Positions 9,496-18,566 of a stretch of 64,000 nt of DNA are shown piece by piece. The stretch is from Bacteroidales bacterium. GTDB lineage: Bacteria > Bacteroidota > Bacteroidia > Bacteroidales > Lentimicrobiaceae. The DNA lies in the NCBI GenBank assembly GCA_016705005.1, contig JADIZB010000012.1:62001-126000 (forward strand), written 5' to 3'. Made by a program: the position numbers and the translations under genes. The notes beneath the pieces were generated by a model that saw only the letters and a program-made list of their open reading frames with translations, was not told the DNA's origin and did not search any database. Within the stretch, counting starts at the first letter, position 1; every line of letters begins with the position of its first letter.

Positions 9496-10227
9496 ATGGC
9501 TTTTACCAAATTCGGCAAATGGATAGGCGGGGGACTCGGATGGGCACTCGGAGGTCCCATCGGGGGGATTCTCGGTTTTGTGTTTGGTTCGATGTTCGAT
9601 AGTATGCAGAGCGGCGAATATGAACAAAAGGGATTTACGCCCACCCAGGAAGGCGACTTCAAGGTCAGTCTGCTTGTGATGATTGCTGCTATCATGAAGG
9701 CTGACGGAAAAATCCTCAAATCTGAACTGAGTTATGTGAAGCAGTTTATGCTCCGTCAATTCGGTGAGCAGGAATCGGAACGTCTTTTATTGTTGTTGCG
9801 CGAAATCCTCCGGCAGGAGCTGAATGTAGATGAAATCTGTGAACAGATCCAGGAGAATATGGAGTATCCTTCACGGCTACAGTTGGTTCATTTCCTTTTC
9901 GGGGTTGCATCGTCTGATGGTGAAGCCCATGCTGCAGAAGCGGAGGTATTGCAGCGTATGTGCCTGCATATGGGGATCAGGCAGAGCGATTTTGAGTCAA
10001 TCAAGGCCATGTTTATCAGGGACACTGGCAGCGCTTACCGTATTCTTGAAATATCTCCCGAAGCCAGTGATGAAGAAGTAAAAAAGGCTTACAGAAAAAT
10101 GGCACTGAAATACCATCCCGACAAGGTCGCCCACCTTGGGGATGAAGTTCAGCATGCTGCCAAGGAAAAGTTTCAGCAGCTCAATGCAGCATACAATGAA
10201 ATCAAGCAGCAGAGGGGATTTAACTGA
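9496..10227 (+). CDS. TerB and J-domain co-chaperone (DjlA-like)
   Basis: A 243-residue protein laid out like DjlA: a glycine-rich hydrophobic N terminus ([25 protein letters not shown], residues 11-35, shown here as two pieces [10 protein letters not shown] and [10 protein letters not shown]) that may insert in the membrane, a helical TerB-like domain (about 55-170, [15 protein letters not shown] and [14 protein letters not shown]), and a C-terminal J domain (about 178-243) with the HPD tripeptide in [14 protein letters not shown] that stimulates Hsp70 ATPase. It is complete. The Cys-cluster gene that follows overlaps it by 32 bases, suggesting translational coupling. Confidence 0.85.
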   Translation: MAFTKFGKWIGGGLGWALGGPIGGILGFVFGSMFDSMQSGEYEQKGFTPTQEGDFKVSLLVMIAAIMKADGKILKSELSYVKQFMLRQFGEQESERLLLLLREILRQELNVDEICEQIQENMEYPSRLQLVHFLFGVASSDGEAHAAEAEVLQRMCLHMGIRQSDFESIKAMFIRDTGSAYRILEISPEASDEEVKKAYRKMALKYHPDKVAHLGDEVQHAAKEKFQQLNAAYNEIKQQRGFN

Positions 10228-10744
10228 TCTGCAGATAAGCTTTGATGATTTGCCCCGCCCGGGTGAATTGAAAGCTCTTTTTGCAACCAACCGGAGCTAT
10301 CTCGGTAAAACAGTCCAAAAGCTCTCAAAGTTCAATCCCCGCGAGCTCGACAGGCTGGTTCACGACCTTCACGATCAGGCTTTCAGCCATTACGACTGCC
10401 TCAGCTGTGCCAACTGCTGCCGGAACATCAGCCCGGCCATCAGCCACAACGATGTGGAGCAATTGTCGAAGAAATTAAAAGTCAGACCTTCAGAAATCGT
10501 TTCAAAGTATCTTCTGATGGATGAAGAGGGTGATTTTGTGTTCACCTCAGCGCCATGTCCCTTTATTGATGGTGAGAATTATTGTTCAGTTTACTCTCAT
10601 CGACCTAAAGCCTGCCGCGAATATCCCCATACCGACCGGCCACGGTTCTATCAGATCCTGGGTTTGTCGCTGAAAAATGCTGAAATTTGTCCGGTGGTTT
10701 ATGCGATATTGATGAAGCTCAGTACCACAGGAAGCAAAATTTGA
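10196..10744 (+). CDS. YkgJ-family cysteine-cluster protein
   Basis: The ATG at 10196 is preferred: it gives a 182-residue protein that overlaps the preceding J-domain gene by 32 bases, while an upstream ATG at 10136 would add 20 residues encoded inside that gene. The core is [37 protein letters not shown] and a late Cys in [11 protein letters not shown], the metal/Fe-S-binding cysteine pattern of the YkgJ (CxxCxxCC) family. Function of the family is not settled; zinc or iron-sulfur binding is inferred. About 285 bases without a gene follow. Confidence 0.8.
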   Translation: MKSSSRGDLTDLQISFDDLPRPGELKALFATNRSYLGKTVQKLSKFNPRELDRLVHDLHDQAFSHYDCLSCANCCRNISPAISHNDVEQLSKKLKVRPSEIVSKYLLMDEEGDFVFTSAPCPFIDGENYCSVYSHRPKACREYPHTDRPRFYQILGLSLKNAEICPVVYAILMKLSTTGSKI

Positions 10745-11013
10745 ATGAAAATCCGGGTTGTGTCGCACTTACAGGATGTTCTCCGGTCATCGTCTGCCCA
10801 TTCAGTCAATAACCAGCAGGTATCCGGATTTAAACCTCACGGTCTCCGTTTGCTCAGATTCAGATTCACTGAATGAATTGGCTTTTCATTTCAGGCTGAT
10901 GAATTTTCGGTCATAATTAGATTTATTTATTTGTTCTGTCGGGGATGAGGAATGCATGCCATTGGGTTTATGATTTATTTGTTAAGTCTGTTAATGGTTA
11001 AATAATATAGTAT

Positions 11014-11021
11014 TACATTTG
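11014..11021 (+). promoter_or_regulatory. Putative -7 box before the first T9SS protein gene
   Basis: TACATTTG matches TAnnTTTG, 42 bases before the ATG at 11063. No convincing -33 TTG was seen. Confidence 0.35.
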
Positions 11022-11062
11022 ATATATAGTTGACATATTTTATAAATCGAAGATATTATTCT

Positions 11063-12430
11063 ATGATCAGACCTGTTCTTATCTTGGTTTTTATTGCCTT
11101 TGCCTATACCGGCATTGCCCAGAATTCGTTCATTCAAACCGTTGAGGATTTTAGTTTATCAAGTCTGTATGGTGTATTTTCTGCAGATGACAATTTTGTC
11201 ACGTACGGCATTTATATAGATTCTACCGGCAGCCGTATGGCCAGGAAAACAGATACATCCGGGAATACATTATGGACATGGAAAGCATTGGATTATACCA
11301 TGAATATATACTGTGGTGCCGCTGATGGTGATGGCAACATCTATTTATGCAGATACAGGAGTTCTTTAGGACCCCGGCTGCTGAAACTTTCCCCCGAAGG
11401 TGATTCCATATGGCAGAAGCCACTTCCGGGTAACCAACCGATCAGCATAAGCCGGACTCATGATGATCTGTTCCTGCTTCTTTCCCATGCAGGGAATGGA
11501 CTTATCTTTAGTAAAACTGACCTGTCGGGTGATGTAATCTGGTCAAAACAGATAAGTAACATTGACCTTGATGATGAACGGAACGGACTGACCCATTTTG
11601 AGATGTCTGATAGCGCAATACTGATCATTACACAAAGCAGTGAGCCGCTATTCGGTGATTACATCACATATTTTCAATTGTTCAGCCAGGCGGGAGATTC
11701 ATTGTCGGAATTTTCATTTCCGGTGTATGGGCCACAACAGATTGTTTATTCTGCTTTCCGGTTGAATGATCACGAAGTCGCGCTAACCGGCAAGTACCAG
11801 GGTGAATACAATGTGGATCAGAGGTTCGTATCAAGAATTAATGTATTGAGTGGTGAGGTCGTGTGGTATAAAACCGTTTTACAGGATATACTCAACGCCA
11901 GACTTCTTATTGCAGGGGTCAGTGAAAACAGAATCATGATTTCAGGAAACATTCAGAATACGGTAAATATGCCTCTGCAGGCACTGTCCATGGGAATGAC
12001 TTTAGACGGGGATGTACTCTTTTACCGGGGTTATGGGGTGAATATACTCCAGGATATTTCCTCAGTCTGCCTTGCAGCAGACGGAGGTATTGTTGCCGCC
12101 GGACACACCTATTCAGGTGACAAAATGAAGGGATTTATCATGAAAACAGACCACAACGGAATGGTGAATGTACTCGGTACCGGGTCTGTTACCAGTCGGA
12201 TAATCCTGAACTGTTACCCTAATCCTGTAGTTGACCGGCTTTGCATAGAGACATCAGCCGGGATAAGGCTTATTGAACTTTTTGATGCAAATGGAAGGAA
12301 AACAGGCCAGACTGAATGCTACGGAAACAAAAAGATAATGTTGCCAATGAATGCCCAACGGCCCGGTTTGTTATTGGTCAGGGTGGTGCATGATCAGGGT
12401 GTTGACTGTATTAAGGTCATGGTCAGGTAA
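11063..12430 (+). CDS. T9SS type A sorting-domain protein, beta-propeller-like
   Basis: The ATG at 11063 is chosen because it opens directly on a signal peptide (MIRPVLILVFIAFAYTGIAQ); an ATG 33 bases upstream would bury it. The 455-residue product has repeated blade-like units with motifs such as GDSIWQKPLPG, GDVIWSKQIS and GEVVWYKTVL, typical of PQQ/quinoprotein-type propellers. The C terminus is a T9SS type A sorting domain (CYPNPVVDRLCIETSAG and IELFDANGRKTGQ, ending in VRVVHDQGVDCIKVMVR). It is predicted to be exported to the surface. The next gene is a paralogue 40 bases downstream. The target is unknown. Confidence 0.82.
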   Translation: MIRPVLILVFIAFAYTGIAQNSFIQTVEDFSLSSLYGVFSADDNFVTYGIYIDSTGSRMARKTDTSGNTLWTWKALDYTMNIYCGAADGDGNIYLCRYRSSLGPRLLKLSPEGDSIWQKPLPGNQPISISRTHDDLFLLLSHAGNGLIFSKTDLSGDVIWSKQISNIDLDDERNGLTHFEMSDSAILIITQSSEPLFGDYITYFQLFSQAGDSLSEFSFPVYGPQQIVYSAFRLNDHEVALTGKYQGEYNVDQRFVSRINVLSGEVVWYKTVLQDILNARLLIAGVSENRIMISGNIQNTVNMPLQALSMGMTLDGDVLFYRGYGVNILQDISSVCLAADGGIVAAGHTYSGDKMKGFIMKTDHNGMVNVLGTGSVTSRIILNCYPNPVVDRLCIETSAGIRLIELFDANGRKTGQTECYGNKKIMLPMNAQRPGLLLVRVVHDQGVDCIKVMVR

Positions 12431-12470
12431 AAGAGTTAACATTCAAACTATCATCCGAAAATCAGATGTT

Positions 12471-13859
12471 ATGAAGATAAAAATCGCCATGTCGCTGATG
12501 TTTTTCTCGGTTCTGAGTACTCTGTATGGCCAGCAATCTTTTGAAAGACTTTACCAATACTGGAATTATGGTGAAGGTGGTGCAGTTTTCGAAGAAGAAG
12601 ATGGGTACCTGTTGGCCGGAACCGGGGTTGATGATTTATTAAATAAGTTTTTCCTGTTAAAAGTAGGATTAAACGGGGATACCCTTTGGATGAAACAGGT
12701 GGAATTGTCAAACCACAGTGGTTCTGATCCATGGATACGTTGTTCATTAACTGATGGTTCAGGAAATACCTGCTTTTTCGTATCGGGGGTACAGAATATG
12801 CCTGATTTTCTGAAATTCGATGCACAATGGAATCTTCTGTGGAAAAGAAAGCTGGAAGATGATTTCAAAATACAAAAAATGGTAGTTTCGGATGATAATA
12901 ATATAATTTGCGTCGGGCAGGACTCAACCGGGTATTGTATCAGGAAGCTTGATACCGGAGGTTCAACCATCTGGCGTTCCGGAAATATCTATTGTAATAT
13001 GTGGGGATATCTTTCTTTCTCTTCAATTCATGAAATGCCGGATAATAATATAGTCCTGATTTCTTCATGGATGAATAACAACTGGTTTCAATTCAATCAC
13101 AGCACGATAACCATTTACGGTCCTGAAGGCGATTCGCTTTCGTCGTCATTTTTTGATCCCGAAAGCGGGAATTTCCATATTTTTGAAACCCATCTTGTTG
13201 AAGATGATTTGTTGAGCATCGCCGTTAGTACTGCTATGGACGAAACAACCTCTTCGTTGATCAGGCATAAGTCCGATGGTACAATTCTGAGGGATATTTT
13301 ACTGGGCCCTGAAGGTTCGTTTTATAAAATGGTGAAGACCGGTGATGGAAATTTAATTGCGTTAGGATCTACCCCGGCAGTCGGAGGGATCCGTCGAATG
13401 GTTCTGCACTGCGTCACCCTCACCGGAGATAGCTTATGGAGTTCGTACATTGGTTATACCAGAGGGCTATCTGTCAACGATATTAAATACTGCCATGATA
13501 AAGGGATACTTCTGGGCGGTTTTGCCGGGGTTAATGATTGGCCCGATGTTCATCCCTATTTCGTAAAAACCGACAGTATCGGGAAAATATCTCCTTTGGG
13601 AATAAGCAATTTGCCGGAGAAATCCGTTGCTGTTTACCCGAATCCCGCTTATGGCAGCGTGGTGATTGAAACACCTGTTAACTTCACGGGGCAGTATACA
13701 ATATACGATTCCTTCGGGCGGATTTGTTATTCCGGATCATTGAACGCTGAAATGCAAACCATCGACCTCTATAGCCTGAAATCCGGTATTTATGTATATC
13801 ACATTACGGATAATCAATCGGTATTTACCGGAAAACTGATGGTTAAAGCCGTACGATAG
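12471..13859 (+). CDS. T9SS type A sorting-domain protein, paralogue of the preceding gene
   Basis: The ATG at 12471 opens on a signal peptide (MKIKIAMSLMFFSVLSTLYGQ), giving 462 residues. As in the gene before it, there are repeated blade-like units (KVGLNGDTLWMKQVEL, KLDTGGSTIWRSGNIY, HCVTLTGDSLWSSYIG) that suggest a propeller. The C terminus is a T9SS sorting domain (VAVYPNPAYGSVVIETP, YTIYDSFGRICYSG, LKSGIYVYHITDNQ, ending KLMVKAVR). The two genes are likely one transcript. The 3' end overlaps the convergent methyltransferase gene by 17 bases. The precise function is unknown. Confidence 0.82.
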   Translation: MKIKIAMSLMFFSVLSTLYGQQSFERLYQYWNYGEGGAVFEEEDGYLLAGTGVDDLLNKFFLLKVGLNGDTLWMKQVELSNHSGSDPWIRCSLTDGSGNTCFFVSGVQNMPDFLKFDAQWNLLWKRKLEDDFKIQKMVVSDDNNIICVGQDSTGYCIRKLDTGGSTIWRSGNIYCNMWGYLSFSSIHEMPDNNIVLISSWMNNNWFQFNHSTITIYGPEGDSLSSSFFDPESGNFHIFETHLVEDDLLSIAVSTAMDETTSSLIRHKSDGTILRDILLGPEGSFYKMVKTGDGNLIALGSTPAVGGIRRMVLHCVTLTGDSLWSSYIGYTRGLSVNDIKYCHDKGILLGGFAGVNDWPDVHPYFVKTDSIGKISPLGISNLPEKSVAVYPNPAYGSVVIETPVNFTGQYTIYDSFGRICYSGSLNAEMQTIDLYSLKSGIYVYHITDNQSVFTGKLMVKAVR

Positions 13860-14718
13860 TTCCGAGGGGTAGTTTCTTTCCAAAGCTGTCGTTCAGATAC
13901 AACTCGCCTGATTCGAGTGTCTCATTGCTGCCAAAAGCCGACCTGACCAGGTTTTCTCCGATGAGTGAAGAGAAGCCCATGGAATAGAGGCTGAGGATGA
14001 GAAAGTGCTCCTTTTCATCAACCAGCTCGCTGCAAACCTTAATCATTTCATTGATGTTCTCTTCCAGCACCCACTTCTCACCATCCGCACCACGGCCATA
14101 GGCAGGCGGATCAAGGATTATACCATTGTACTTTGTCCCTCTCCGGGCTTCACGTTTCACAAACTTCAGGGCATCTTCAACAATCCAGCGGATGCCGTCG
14201 AGGCCACTGAGTTCCATATTTTCGCGTGCCCAGGTAATCACCGGCTTTACCGAATCCACATGAACCACTTCGGCTCCGGCAGCACAGGCTGCAAGCGATG
14301 CGCCTCCTGTATAAGCGAAAAGGTTGAGTACTTTGGGCCTTGTGGTTTGCATCTCATTTATCCGGTCATATATGAAATCCCAGTTGTTGCCCTGTTCAGG
14401 GAAAACGCCAATGTGCCTGAAACTGGTAAGTCCCAGCCTCATTTTCAGATGCATCCCTTTATAATCGTATCCGATCTGCCATTGCTCATGACAGCCTTTG
14501 TTCAATATCCATTTACCTTTCTCAGGATCGTTTTTTTCTTTGCGGAATATGGCCTGTGACCTTTTTAACCACTCTGATTCAGGTAGCGATTTATCCCAGA
14601 CTGCCTGGGGCTCGGGCCGGGTAAGAACCTGATTGCCGAACCGCTCCAGTTTTTCGAAGTTACCGGAGTCAATCAGTTCATAATCTTTCCAGTGGGAGGG
14701 GGTCAGCAGTTTGATCAT
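13843..14718 (-). CDS. Class I SAM-dependent methyltransferase, RlmI/RlmK-like
   Basis: A 291-residue protein with the SAM-binding motif I VLNLFAYTGGASLAACAAGA, the acidic loop VVHVDSVKPVITWARENM and motif IV ILDPPAYGRG, typical of the RlmI/RlmK (YccW/RsmD-like) group of 23S rRNA cytosine or guanine methyltransferases. No PUA domain is evident at the N terminus, so the substrate is uncertain. It is divergent from the SpoU-type methyltransferase gene at 14796, and the 77-base gap likely holds both promoters (CATCTTTG on the minus strand near 14739-14746). Confidence 0.82.
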   Translation of the reverse strand: MIKLLTPSHWKDYELIDSGNFEKLERFGNQVLTRPEPQAVWDKSLPESEWLKRSQAIFRKEKNDPEKGKWILNKGCHEQWQIGYDYKGMHLKMRLGLTSFRHIGVFPEQGNNWDFIYDRINEMQTTRPKVLNLFAYTGGASLAACAAGAEVVHVDSVKPVITWARENMELSGLDGIRWIVEDALKFVKREARRGTKYNGIILDPPAYGRGADGEKWVLEENINEMIKVCSELVDEKEHFLILSLYSMGFSSLIGENLVRSAFGSNETLESGELYLNDSFGKKLPLGTIVRL

Positions 14719-14757
14719 ATCTCATGAGTTACCGGTTACAAAGATGCGAAATTTCTC

Positions 14758-14765
14758 TAATTTTG
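14758..14765 (+). promoter_or_regulatory. Putative -7 box for the SpoU methyltransferase gene
   Basis: TAATTTTG matches TAnnTTTG, 31 bases before the ATG at 14796. A -33 TTG is not evident. Confidence 0.35.
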
Positions 14766-14795
14766 CTTTTATCCCAGCAACCAATCATTCTTTCC

Positions 14796-15587
14796 ATGTC
14801 TGAACCGATTACCAGTGCCCGGAATCCCCGCATTAAAAATCTTGTCCTGCTCCAGCAAAAATCGCGTGAGCGCCGCAAACAGAACAGAATAGTGGTGGAA
14901 GGCCTGCGTGAAACGGGTATAGCCGCTTCAAACGGATTCAGAATTATGGAATTGTTTGTTTGCCCTGACCTGGCGGACGAACATGTTTACAAATCTATTT
15001 CAGGTGATACACCGATTACCCTGGTCAGCCGGTCGGTATTTGAGAAACTTGCTTACCGTGAGGGCTCTGATGGTAGTATTGCCTTGCTGGAACCACGCTG
15101 GTTGCGGATTACAGATGTAAAACTCAGGCCTGACCCTTTGGTCATTATCCTGGAAGCCGTCGAAAAACCCGGGAATCTGGGTGCCATACTCCGTACCGCA
15201 GATGCCGTAAATGCTGATGCTGTCGTAGTGTGCGATCCGCTTACCGACATTTACAATCCGAATGTGATAAGGTCAGGCATTGGTTGTGTGTTTTCGCGAC
15301 AGGTGGTAGCCTGTTCCACTGAAGAAGCTCAGCAATGGCTGAAGAAAAATGGCATCAGGAGTTATGCAGCCGAACTTAAGGCATCAACACACTATTGTTC
15401 GCACGATTATACCGGCCCTACCGCCTTTGTAATGGGCACGGAAGCCGATGGTCTGACCCATAAATGGATTGATTTCTGCGATGAAAGGATCATTATCCCA
15501 ATGCTGGGAAGTATCGATTCGCTGAATGTTTCGGTTTCAACCGCAGTGCTGGTTTTTGAAGCAATGCGCCAAAGGGGGATTGAGTGA
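14796..15587 (+). CDS. SpoU/TrmH-family RNA 2'-O-methyltransferase
   Basis: The ATG at 14796 gives 263 residues beginning MSEPITSARNPRIKNLVLL, the typical N terminus of the family; upstream in-frame codons lie in the probable promoter. The substrate-binding N-terminal domain (RKQNRIVVEGLRETGIA) is followed by the SPOUT knot with motif 1 EAVEKPGNLGAILRTADA, motif 2 AFVMGTEADGL and motif 3 IPMLGSIDSLNVSVSTAVLVFEAMRQ (shown in part as IPMLGSIDSLNVSVSTAV). These enzymes methylate ribose 2'-OH in tRNA or rRNA; which RNA is not decided by the sequence. Confidence 0.88.
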   Translation: MSEPITSARNPRIKNLVLLQQKSRERRKQNRIVVEGLRETGIAASNGFRIMELFVCPDLADEHVYKSISGDTPITLVSRSVFEKLAYREGSDGSIALLEPRWLRITDVKLRPDPLVIILEAVEKPGNLGAILRTADAVNADAVVVCDPLTDIYNPNVIRSGIGCVFSRQVVACSTEEAQQWLKKNGIRSYAAELKASTHYCSHDYTGPTAFVMGTEADGLTHKWIDFCDERIIIPMLGSIDSLNVSVSTAVLVFEAMRQRGIE

Positions 15588-15603
15588 CGGGTGCCGTTTA
15601 GTA

Positions 15604-15745
15604 ATGTTTCAAATGACGAATACGAATTACGAATGACGAATTACGCCTGCCCCGCAGAAGCGCAGCGTAGGCGGGGAATGACGAATTACAAATCAAGAAT
15701 GACAAACGGAGCCCTTCAACTACTTAGGGAAGCAAATGACGAATT
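15604..15745. repeat. Heptanucleotide array (AATKACG) interrupted by a GC-rich palindrome
   Basis: Units of seven bases, AATGACG, AATTACG and variants, run through this stretch just after the methyltransferase gene. At 15650-15676 a GC-rich hairpin (CCCCGC ... GCGGGG) sits exactly between heptads. No gene is seen between 15588 and 15847. Confidence 0.7.
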
Positions 15746-15847
15746 GGGAATCGATATCAGAAATATGTGCCAGAACTTCAGTGTTTGAGCTATAGACTTT
15801 ATACCTGTAACTTTTAATGTCACTCCGCCACCCGCCTCTATTCAGCA

Positions 15848-17080
15848 CTAAAAACTATAAACTACCCCAAGGCCGATCCTTATATTTCCGGTTTCTTTGC
15901 TGCCGGTAACCCTGAAATATTCATCATTTATTCCGTAAGCGGCGGCTGTGTATTCCGCTTCAGCAATCACGCTGAACTTTCCGGTTACATATGTAATCAT
16001 CGGTGCAATTCTGTAAACATAGTCGATGTCGGCATCACGTGCATATACAGGACCATTGATTTTCGCAATAGAACCACTGTTATTTGTGAATCCCACAATG
16101 AGAGACGGTTGCCAGTTACCTGAAGTCAAAGATGTATTTACCCAAAGGGCATGATAATTCAGTGGACTGTATTCCCTTTGGTTGGTAAGGCTGTCGGTGA
16201 AAGTAACGCCGAAACCACCCATCATCAGATGGTCGTTCAATGCCTGCCCGTAAGTGTACTGTCCTTTGATGGAAAGTTTCCCGGTATTATAATGTACAAA
16301 TCCGGACCAGGATAAACAGTTCAGTCTTTCATCAGCCACATACAGACTATCGGTTGCGATTCTGGGGGTAAGCATCTTATAATCAACAGCCAAACCTCCA
16401 AACAGTTTCTCATTCCTGAAATGGACCTGTCCGTGCAGATTGGGCACAACACTGTTACGGATGTAAATCGAGCTGTTTTCCTTAGGTCCGTTGTTTACAT
16501 AATCGCGTTGTGACGACGCGGCCAGCACAAAGTTAAACTTTCCCGCTTTCCTGTCCAGCCTGATCTGGGGCTGACGGCTGAACGAATGAAACGGAGCTCC
16601 TGTATTCAGTGAGAGTACATTGGGGATCATTTCGGGCAGGTCGATGGGATGCCAGTACTGCCCGATCAAAAGCCTGGTTTTTGTCCACTGGAGTGAAATG
16701 TATGCATGACGCAGACGGAGACTGTTGTTTTCACTGTTTGAGGCACCGGTGAAATCACTTTCGAACAATGCCATCACCCTGGCGCCAAGTACATCCGGTC
16801 CGGTGGCCCTGGCTGTAAGCCTTGTGGTCATAGCATACTGGTTGAATGTCGGCCTGGCATTGATGTCTTCGCCATTGGCATCATAAAGTGGTTTTTTAGG
16901 ATAAAAAAGCAGAAATCCCTCTCTTGCTTCAACCACCTGGCGACTATCGAAGATGGCATCAGCGCGTACAAAACCACTCACAGAAAGCCTGTAATCAGAT
17001 TTTTCTGATTGGGCATCTGCCCTGGTTAAAGTAAAAAAGATCAGTGAAAGGACAAGGAAGAGAAAATGTAAAACCCGCAT
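15848..17080 (-). CDS. Outer-membrane beta-barrel protein (porin-like)
   Basis: A 410-residue protein with a signal peptide (MRVLHFLFLVLSLIFFTLTRADAQ). The rest alternates hydrophobic and polar residues in short strands separated by Gly/Asn turns, and ends with an aromatic residue after an alternating pattern (NIRIGLGVVYSF), the classic outer-membrane barrel signature. The first strand region (YRLSVSGFVRADAIFDSRQV) and RLLIGQYWHPIDLPEMIPN resemble DcaP-like trimeric porins. Substrate is unknown. The unrelated cupin gene lies upstream after a gap of about 230 bases. Confidence 0.75.
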   Translation of the reverse strand: MRVLHFLFLVLSLIFFTLTRADAQSEKSDYRLSVSGFVRADAIFDSRQVVEAREGFLLFYPKKPLYDANGEDINARPTFNQYAMTTRLTARATGPDVLGARVMALFESDFTGASNSENNSLRLRHAYISLQWTKTRLLIGQYWHPIDLPEMIPNVLSLNTGAPFHSFSRQPQIRLDRKAGKFNFVLAASSQRDYVNNGPKENSSIYIRNSVVPNLHGQVHFRNEKLFGGLAVDYKMLTPRIATDSLYVADERLNCLSWSGFVHYNTGKLSIKGQYTYGQALNDHLMMGGFGVTFTDSLTNQREYSPLNYHALWVNTSLTSGNWQPSLIVGFTNNSGSIAKINGPVYARDADIDYVYRIAPMITYVTGKFSVIAEAEYTAAAYGINDEYFRVTGSKETGNIRIGLGVVYSF

Positions 17081-17312
17081 GTTTTTTCGGGCAAAGAAAG
17101 GGAAAATGGGTGAAAGAAGGAAAGAAAGTGAAAAAGAATAGGATGGAGCGATAGATCGGTTGACCGATGGCGATATTCACCGGAAATTGTCGATGTTGGT
17201 GGTTAGATAGGGCGTTTTGAAAAAAGGCCGGGACTCCTGGTTAAAAATATAAACGGTGGAGTTAATTCCAAACCTGCATCCCAGGATATTTCATCGGTAT
17301 AAAGTGTCTCAT

Positions 17313-17675
17313 CTATTCATCACGATGAACCGTTGAAGGTGAAAATGCCGGGAGGCAAACGGCAATATATTCGGCTCCTCCAGAATAGGGAGTGCTGTAG
17401 CGGATCCACTCATCTGCTTCAGTTACAATAGCCTGACCGGCTTCAATGATGAACTCATCATCAAGGGTTGATACTTTCAACCGGCCTTTCAGAACCACCG
17501 TATATTCATTGAATTCTGGGCGCTGGCCGGGCTCTTCCCAGCCTTCCTCGCTGACCATACGGGCAATACTGACTTCGCTGGTGTTGCTGCTGATTCTTCC
17601 GAAAAACTCTTCGATACGTTTCTCCTTATTCCCGGTCGCCTTGATGATTGAAGGAGCTTTGATAATTTTAGCCAT
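17313..17675 (-). CDS. Cupin-domain protein
   Basis: The ATG at 17675 is preferred, giving 120 residues (MAKIIKAPSIIKATGNKEKR). The cupin barrel is shown by PEFNEYTVVLKGRLKVSTLDDEF and IIEAGQAIVTEADEWIRYSTP. The metal-binding His residues of the classic cupin motif 1 are mostly replaced (F-N-E in place of H-x-H), so an enzyme role is doubtful; ligand binding or regulation is possible. It lies upstream of the porin-like gene but with a wide gap. Confidence 0.72.
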   Translation of the reverse strand: MAKIIKAPSIIKATGNKEKRIEEFFGRISSNTSEVSIARMVSEEGWEEPGQRPEFNEYTVVLKGRLKVSTLDDEFIIEAGQAIVTEADEWIRYSTPYSGGAEYIAVCLPAFSPSTVHRDE

Positions 17676-17783
17676 AGTTATTTGTTTTAACGGTTTTGAA
17701 AGAACCGGCATACTAAATTTTAATCAGTGATTATTGTATTCAATGGAAACAACTTTCTTCCAAACTTATCTGATCATTGTTAA

Positions 17784-18410
17784 TTAACCACCAATAGGTT
17801 CAAATTCTCCTGTTTCCTGGTGATATTCATAGATGTTACCGGTGTGGATCATATAGTGCCAACCGATCAGTTTCATTGTTCCGTTATGCACACGCTCCCT
17901 GATATAGGGATAGGTCATCAGGTGCTTAAGCTGTTCCGCAACATTCATTTGTTCTGTCAGCCATTCCCTGGCGGCCAGGTCTGTGTTGTCAACCATGCTG
18001 AGAACTTTGTCTTTTACCGGCATTGCCAGTTCGAGCCAGTGACGTGTATGGGGAATCAATGCCATTTTTTCGGGTGATTCGTAGAGTGAAGCGCATCCTC
18101 CGCAGTTTGAATGGCCACAGACGATGATATTTCTGACATTCAATACCAGAACAGCATATTCAATGGCGGATGTTGTAGCCAGGTATTCTCCGGATTCGCG
18201 ATACATTGGAACCAGGTTGGCGATGTTTCTGATGATGAACAATTCGCCGGGCATGGTTTGGGTAATCAGTGATGGAACCACCCGTGAATCGGAGCATCCG
18301 ATAAAGAGTGTATGCGGGTTCTGCTCCCTTCCCAGATTTTCGAAATGCTGGCGGTTGGCTTCAAAGTCCTTCTGACGGAAACGGATCACTCCTTCATTAA
18401 AATCGGGCAT
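17784..18410 (-). CDS. Beta-class carbonic anhydrase
   Basis: Hydrates CO2 to bicarbonate in the cytosol. The 208 residues carry the zinc ligands Cys39, His100 and Cys103 with the Asp41-Arg43 dyad in the motifs GCSDSRVVPS and CGHSNCGGC. Length and spacing match the family. It has no signal peptide. It may supply bicarbonate to carboxylating enzymes such as PEP carboxykinase elsewhere in the window, but they are not co-transcribed. Confidence 0.95.
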   Translation of the reverse strand: MPDFNEGVIRFRQKDFEANRQHFENLGREQNPHTLFIGCSDSRVVPSLITQTMPGELFIIRNIANLVPMYRESGEYLATTSAIEYAVLVLNVRNIIVCGHSNCGGCASLYESPEKMALIPHTRHWLELAMPVKDKVLSMVDNTDLAAREWLTEQMNVAEQLKHLMTYPYIRERVHNGTMKLIGWHYMIHTGNIYEYHQETGEFEPIGG

Positions 18411-18566
18411 ACACAGAATAATTTCTAAAATAACAGATTATAGGCCAACTTGTTAAAATGTGGTTTAATATTATTAAAATCAAAGGATTTCAGGTCCTGA
18501 AATATAATCATTTTAAGTATATTTACGAGGTGATAGAGTCATTTTCCACCTTAAAAAAAATTTGCC

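Noticed and set aside
10136..10195. Longer start for the YkgJ-family gene
   Set aside because: The extra 20 codons lie inside the preceding J-domain gene and do not match the family N terminus.
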